Source: Pseudomonas sp. KUIN-1
GTDB taxonomy: Bacteria > Pseudomonadota > Gammaproteobacteria > Pseudomonadales > Pseudomonadaceae
NCBI RefSeq assembly: GCF_009176725.1
Contig: NZ_AP020337.1
Span: 992,001 to 1,056,000 of the forward strand
DNA length: 64,000 nt
Reading direction: 5' to 3'
Shown: positions 60,686 to 64,000 of the stretch, piece after piece
Layout: every line of letters begins with the position of its first letter
How positions within the stretch are numbered: the stretch's first letter is position 1
Translations under genes and position numbers: made by a program
The notes under the pieces: model-generated
The model's input: the letters and a program-made list of their open reading frames with translations, nothing else
Databases searched by the model: none
Told to the model about the DNA's origin: nothing

Positions 60686-61000
60686 AGTACAACCCTCCAT
60701 AGATGAAGGGTGATTCTACCTTGCCATCAATTCGTCGCGCACGCCCCTCATCAAATCTCAGACTCAACGAGCCCGTTAGCAGATGTGATGCAGATCGGTG
60801 GTGTGTTGCATGGTCGGCCCCTGGGTCTGTGATGGCCTATGTATATGTGACCGGATCGACCTGAAAACCTGCGCTGATCCATTCGCGGCGAGCATTTCGG
60901 GCCCCTACATGCGCAAGCCAGATAAGCGCTCCGTCGGCTCGCTCAGCAGAGTGATGATCATCCGCTATGGTTAGAGCTCTTCACCAAGGAGCAAGGGAAC

Positions 61001-61219
61001 ATGGACGTCATCAAAGTCAGACTCTGCGTCTACGGCCAGAACAACTCCAGGCTGGGCACGATGGATAGCGAAGGGGTCATTAGGTCGGATCGAGCGGTGA
61101 TCTTCCGAGTGAGAGACTGCGCTGTCTACTCGATGCACCAAGGCTATCTCGGAAAGCTTGTAGATGGGGTGTGCCGGACGAGTAGGGGGGAATTGATATT
61201 TACCTTGCGAGACTCGTGA
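61001..61219 (+). CDS. Small hypothetical protein
   Basis: Seventy-two residues, beta-rich (VIKVRLCVYGQNNSRLG ... DRAVIFRVRDCAVYSMHQGYLGKLVDGVCRTSRGELIFTL). AAGGAG lies nine bases before ATG 61001. No domain recognised. The 300-base gap before it shows no other gene. Confidence 0.5.
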   Translation: MDVIKVRLCVYGQNNSRLGTMDSEGVIRSDRAVIFRVRDCAVYSMHQGYLGKLVDGVCRTSRGELIFTLRDS

Positions 61220-61403
61220 GCGTGGCCGCCGAATTTACCGCAAATGAGGGGGCATCTATCTGGCTGAGGGGCGCGCAGCCGGCGGAGTAGCATTTAATTC
61301 AAGGCCTGCAGGTAATTGCAGCAGCAAAGTGTGAATTGCTGCCTACACTCCGCGCGATGTAGGTCTCAGGAATTCTCCCGACCTGCGATAAAGGATCGCC
61401 CGA

Positions 61404-61661
61404 ATGAACTCCCAAATGGACCTGAGGCCTATCATTGAGGCAGCATTTTTACCTATGAAGTGCGTATGCGATATCGCCCTGGGCGGCTCGATGACGATCC
61501 GGATACCCAACCCGGCCACCGAGGCGGAAGAGTTCACCGTGACAGGCATCGACACGACGGCACTGGTGACCATCCGCGACATCGTTGCGCTTGTGCTTGA
61601 GGTGAAATCGGAAATGAGGTTGCGGCGCTCTGCGTCTTACCTGCATCCTAAAGGACGGTAG
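61404..61661 (+). CDS. DUF1652 family protein
   Basis: Eighty-five-residue small soluble protein of the Pseudomonas-wide DUF1652 family: DLRPIIEAAFLPMKCVCDIALGGSMTIRIPNPAT, then a second half with TGIDTTALVTIRDIVALVLEVKSEM. The AAGGATCG ribosome site is clear. Function unknown; such genes often sit near phage or plasmid segments but are also core. Confidence 0.85.
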   Translation: MNSQMDLRPIIEAAFLPMKCVCDIALGGSMTIRIPNPATEAEEFTVTGIDTTALVTIRDIVALVLEVKSEMRLRRSASYLHPKGR

Positions 61662-61675
61662 GCATATGCAGAATG

Positions 61676-61703
61676 AAAAAGCCCGGCGCTAGGGCCGGGC
61701 TTC
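61676..61703. terminator. Terminator between DUF1652 and the membrane-protein gene
   Basis: AAAAAGCCCGGC ... GCCGGGCTTCT: a 7-bp GC stem (61681-61687/61694-61700), extended by A/T pairs. It lies between convergent genes and can serve both. Confidence 0.75.
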
Positions 61704-61747
61704 TAAGTCGCTATGTCAGCCGTAATCGCGAGTGGCGCATGCGAGAA

Positions 61748-62689
61748 TCAATTGTCTATCATTCGCTGGACAGTGATGGATACCGGTTCCATTTTTTTGG
61801 TTTTCGCAGACATTCTAAACTTTACTACTACATCTGCTCTAACCTTGAATTTTCCGGCAAGGCTTTGGGGGTCTACACCTTCCTCCAGTACCAATTTAAC
61901 ACGCCGGTCAACCAGTCCTCTGATGATTGCCGCCCAGCCTTTGCTGGATGAGTCGAGGTCTGTTGCCCTGATCTCCACATCCGCATCTGGGTGCGGCTCG
62001 TCAATTTCGAATGGCTCGAACTCTACCACGTCGGGTATTTCTCTTACCGTTTCTTCCGGAATCGACAGGTTTTCATCCTCGCTCATGACCACGGTTGCGC
62101 CTTCCTCTTTCTTGGCTGGCGCAATAATCTTGACTGCGGCTTGAGCGAGCTTTTTCTTGTCAGTTGCTCCAACCTTCTCGATTACCTCCGCGAATTTCTC
62201 CGGCGACATTGCGTATGATTCCGCCCCAATAACCACAAAATTACTGTTGTTAATGTTTAGCGACACTGGAGACGGAGACGGAGGGGCTTTGTTGATGATT
62301 GCCCATGCTGCGCCAGCCGCTACAAGGGCGCCAACTACGCAGGTGACAGCCACAGCGCCTTTCAAGACCGGACTACCATTGCCAGGAAGCTTTCGATAAA
62401 CATTTTTTCCCCCCTCTCGGACCTTATCCAGAAACTTATCTAGCTCTGCCTGGTTCTTAAAAACCAGCTTTATCAGCGTGTCTTCAATGAAAGAACCTTG
62501 CTGAAAGCCCTCGACCAGCAGCTCCGCAGACATAATGCCAGCGCCAGTGAGCTGAGATAGAGCCTCTGGGAGAAAGTGGACAGAAACCTTTTCCAGAGCA
62601 GCCAGAGAGTCTATTACGTCCTGAACCGTTAACGGCTGCTTATTCGTGTACTTTACAGAATGTTCGACGAGCAGCACGAAATCAGACAT
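61748..62689 (-). CDS. Hypothetical single-pass membrane protein
   Basis: 313-residue protein. An N-terminal cytoplasmic helical part (about 1-105), one membrane helix (LKGAVAVTCVVGALVAAGAAWAII, about 108-131), then a long acidic domain with EIPDVVEFEPFEIDEPHPDADVEI and a final beta-rich part (KFKVRADVVVKFRM). AGAAGG lies 7 bases before ATG 62689 (MSDFVLL). No family recognised. Its base composition and neighbours place it in the accessory block with two other membrane or exported proteins. Confidence 0.65.
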   Translation of the reverse strand: MSDFVLLVEHSVKYTNKQPLTVQDVIDSLAALEKVSVHFLPEALSQLTGAGIMSAELLVEGFQQGSFIEDTLIKLVFKNQAELDKFLDKVREGGKNVYRKLPGNGSPVLKGAVAVTCVVGALVAAGAAWAIINKAPPSPSPVSLNINNSNFVVIGAESYAMSPEKFAEVIEKVGATDKKKLAQAAVKIIAPAKKEEGATVVMSEDENLSIPEETVREIPDVVEFEPFEIDEPHPDADVEIRATDLDSSSKGWAAIIRGLVDRRVKLVLEEGVDPQSLAGKFKVRADVVVKFRMSAKTKKMEPVSITVQRMIDN

Positions 62690-62793
62690 CTTCATCCCTT
62701 CTCATAATATTTCCATTTCTCGGCTTTGTTCGGCCATTTTTTGGTAAGACCTCGTCGCCCCAACCGGGAATCGACACCAGCAGCAGTCCGGCT

Positions 62794-63105
62794 CTATCGA
62801 TCATATCGCTGGTTGCCAGTGGATATCAGGTAAAGCGATTCGGAGTATGGCAGCCGTGCAAGTATATGAGCGCCGTTCAGCACTCCGGCCAATACTGCGC
62901 CTCGACATAGTAAATTCACGTTTCCTTGAATCCGCACGCATATGGCATCAGCGCTGTCGATAAACTCGGTCTTGTTGAGGCGAAACATTACAACAGTGCT
63001 ACCCTCGGGTACTGCTCCGATGGGCGCCACAACAAAAAATGTGAACTGGGTATAAATGGCCAAAGCCAGAACCACTATAGCGCCGACGCTCAAAACTTTT
63101 TTCAT
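62794..63105 (-). CDS. Hypothetical membrane-anchored or exported protein
   Basis: 103-residue protein with an N-terminal hydrophobic helix (VLSVGAIVVLALAIYTQFTFFVV) and a short C-terminal part with two Cys (about 57 and 67). AAGGA is 6 bases from ATG 63105. No domain recognised; the N-terminus may be an uncleaved anchor. Confidence 0.6.
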   Translation of the reverse strand: MKKVLSVGAIVVLALAIYTQFTFFVVAPIGAVPEGSTVVMFRLNKTEFIDSADAICVRIQGNVNLLCRGAVLAGVLNGAHILARLPYSESLYLISTGNQRYDR

Positions 63106-63206
63106 TGAAAATCCTTTTCCTAATTTCTATGTTACAAATCTCAACCGCGCAGATTACCCGACCGCTGGTCACTAGCTGGCCAGCACTCTGATCGGCTAAC
63201 GGCCCG

Positions 63207-63539
63207 TTACTTACAGGCGGCTTCCGCCACATAGAAGGAAATTGAGCCTTGTGTCAGCGGAGCCATGCTCCCGCTAGGCTTCGATGCTTTCATTTCGGCC
63301 AGTGTTTCACCATCGCCCAGATACTTGAACGTGCCAGCCGAGCAGTTGACCAAGCGCTGAGAGTAGCCGGTGCCGCTAGGCCCCACACGTTTGGTTGTGA
63401 TTTTTCGCTCATTGCCTTTGGCGTCCCGCTCCAACACAAAATACTGGGCCTTTGTGTCGGATGGCACAGGAAGCGGTGTTTCGGCGGCAAGCACCGGCAT
63501 GACTGCCACTGCGAGAATTGCAAACATCCTGTTTTTCAT
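63207..63539 (-). CDS. Hypothetical exported protein
   Basis: 110 residues with a signal peptide (MFAILAVAVMPVLA) and a mature part rich in Lys, Gly and Ser with two Cys (NCSAGTFKYLGDG and EAACK at the end). GGGA lies upstream of ATG 63539. Family not recognised; it resembles small exported proteins that report on surface stress in Pseudomonas (SurE-unrelated). Same direction as the two genes downstream, with about 100-base gaps. Confidence 0.65.
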   Translation of the reverse strand: MKNRMFAILAVAVMPVLAAETPLPVPSDTKAQYFVLERDAKGNERKITTKRVGPSGTGYSQRLVNCSAGTFKYLGDGETLAEMKASKPSGSMAPLTQGSISFYVAEAACK

Positions 63540-63625
63540 GACTGAATCCCAAATATGCGCTAAATGCCCCGCCGCGTCAGATTGCCTGACTTCCCACTTC
63601 GGTATGGCAGGTGGCTACTTTGTCA

Positions 63626-63662
63626 CGCGCCACGAAACGTGAGCAAGCCAAATCGTGGCGCG
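63626..63662. repeat. Inverted repeat element, copy 2
   Basis: GCGCCACGA (63627-63635) and its exact complement TCGTGGCGC (63653-63661) flank a 17-base centre. The left arm shares GCGCCACGAAACG with the copy at 58911. Confidence 0.6.
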
Positions 63663-63741
63663 TATGAACGAATCAATGAGCTGTCCCTCACTGGCGTCAT
63701 TCAAGAGCTTTAGCTCCAGCAGCGCCTGCAGCAGCATTGAA

Positions 63742-63996
63742 TCAATGCAGCGTGAGGTGAGGAGTTGACTTTGGATCGAGTGGTGCGCCAGGTTCGAATA
63801 GGTCGGGTAGCTGGTCCTCTGGGCATTCCCGGATAAACTGGATCGTTGCAGCGTGGCAGGCGCGGTAGATTGGCCCGCCAGCGCCCCAGTCTTCGCCGTA
63901 GCCTGATGAGCTGTCTTCCAGTTGTGACAGGTACGCTATGCCTTGCAGGCTTGTGTCGCCGTCCTCGGCAGCCTGATGCCGGTGGACAGGATTCAC
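63742..63996 (-). CDS. Hypothetical protein at the window edge
   Basis: Eighty-four-codon frame from ATG 63996; it may start further right, outside the window. Sequence LSQLEDSSSGYGEDWGAGGPIYRACHAATIQFIRECPEDQLPDLFEP is acidic and has two Cys. No family recognised. Confidence 0.4.
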   Translation of the reverse strand: MNPVHRHQAAEDGDTSLQGIAYLSQLEDSSSGYGEDWGAGGPIYRACHAATIQFIRECPEDQLPDLFEPGAPLDPKSTPHLTLH

Positions 63997-64000
63997 GCTC

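Noticed and set aside
1..64000. CRISPR arrays, rRNA, tRNA genes, intact insertion sequences.
   Set aside because: No regularly spaced repeats, no recognisable RNA-gene core sequences and no transposase frames were found.

Overview
The window is a stretch of a Pseudomonas chromosome, almost certainly the P. syringae group. Supporting evidence: a phosphatidylcholine synthase, a uronate dehydrogenase whose 275-residue length and sequence fit the P. syringae enzyme, a BdlA-type chemoreceptor, a DUF1652 protein, an S-type pyocin, high-GC codon use and many chemoreceptors. Species-level assignment is inference from recalled family sequences; no search was run.

Layout. 0-8 kb: sugar efflux transporter (sotB), phosphatidylcholine synthase, a cytosolic PhoD-like phosphatase, a 4-helix-bundle chemoreceptor, a GNAT enzyme and a membrane diguanylate cyclase. 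8-12 kb: convergent gmd and rmd-like genes for GDP-D-rhamnose, then a soluble PAS-PAS chemoreceptor (bdlA-like). 12-20 kb: a probable phosphate-scavenging locus. An acetyltransferase-phoD operon diverges, across a Pho-box-like repeat, from exbD-tonB-receptor-exbB followed by an exported phospholipase D. 20-25 kb: mltA, a decayed AlgJ/AlgX-like gene, and an S-type pyocin with its immunity gene. 25-33 kb: Xre-RES toxin-antitoxin, a REC-CheX regulator with a PAS partner, a second stand-alone aroA, mazEF-like genes, an ECF11-type sigma/ChrR pair with a readable autoregulatory promoter, and vapB with a frameshifted vapC lying among duplicated gene fragments.

33-42 kb: aldose epimerase, EamA exporter, then a hexuronate module: TRAP transporter (dctPQM), SMP-30 lactonase, uronate dehydrogenase and OprD porin. 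The porin admits the sugar acid, the TRAP system imports it, Udh oxidises it to an aldarolactone and the lactonase opens the ring. A-rich Hfq/Crc-type motifs sit in the translation-initiation regions, and FadR/GntR-type operators lie upstream. 42-49 kb: two divergent chemoreceptors (HBM and amino-acid dCache types), a repeat-containing exported protein, lldD and a LysR regulator.

49-64 kb: accessory DNA. It carries a CoiA-like nuclease, an HTH protein of unknown role, a serine recombinase, a collapsed prophage (tape measure protein, tail-assembly fragments, DUF2280 terminase-type gene, no visible head genes), and a group of membrane or exported small proteins including a TagO/VasI-like one. 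No rRNA, tRNA, CRISPR array or intact insertion sequence was recognised.
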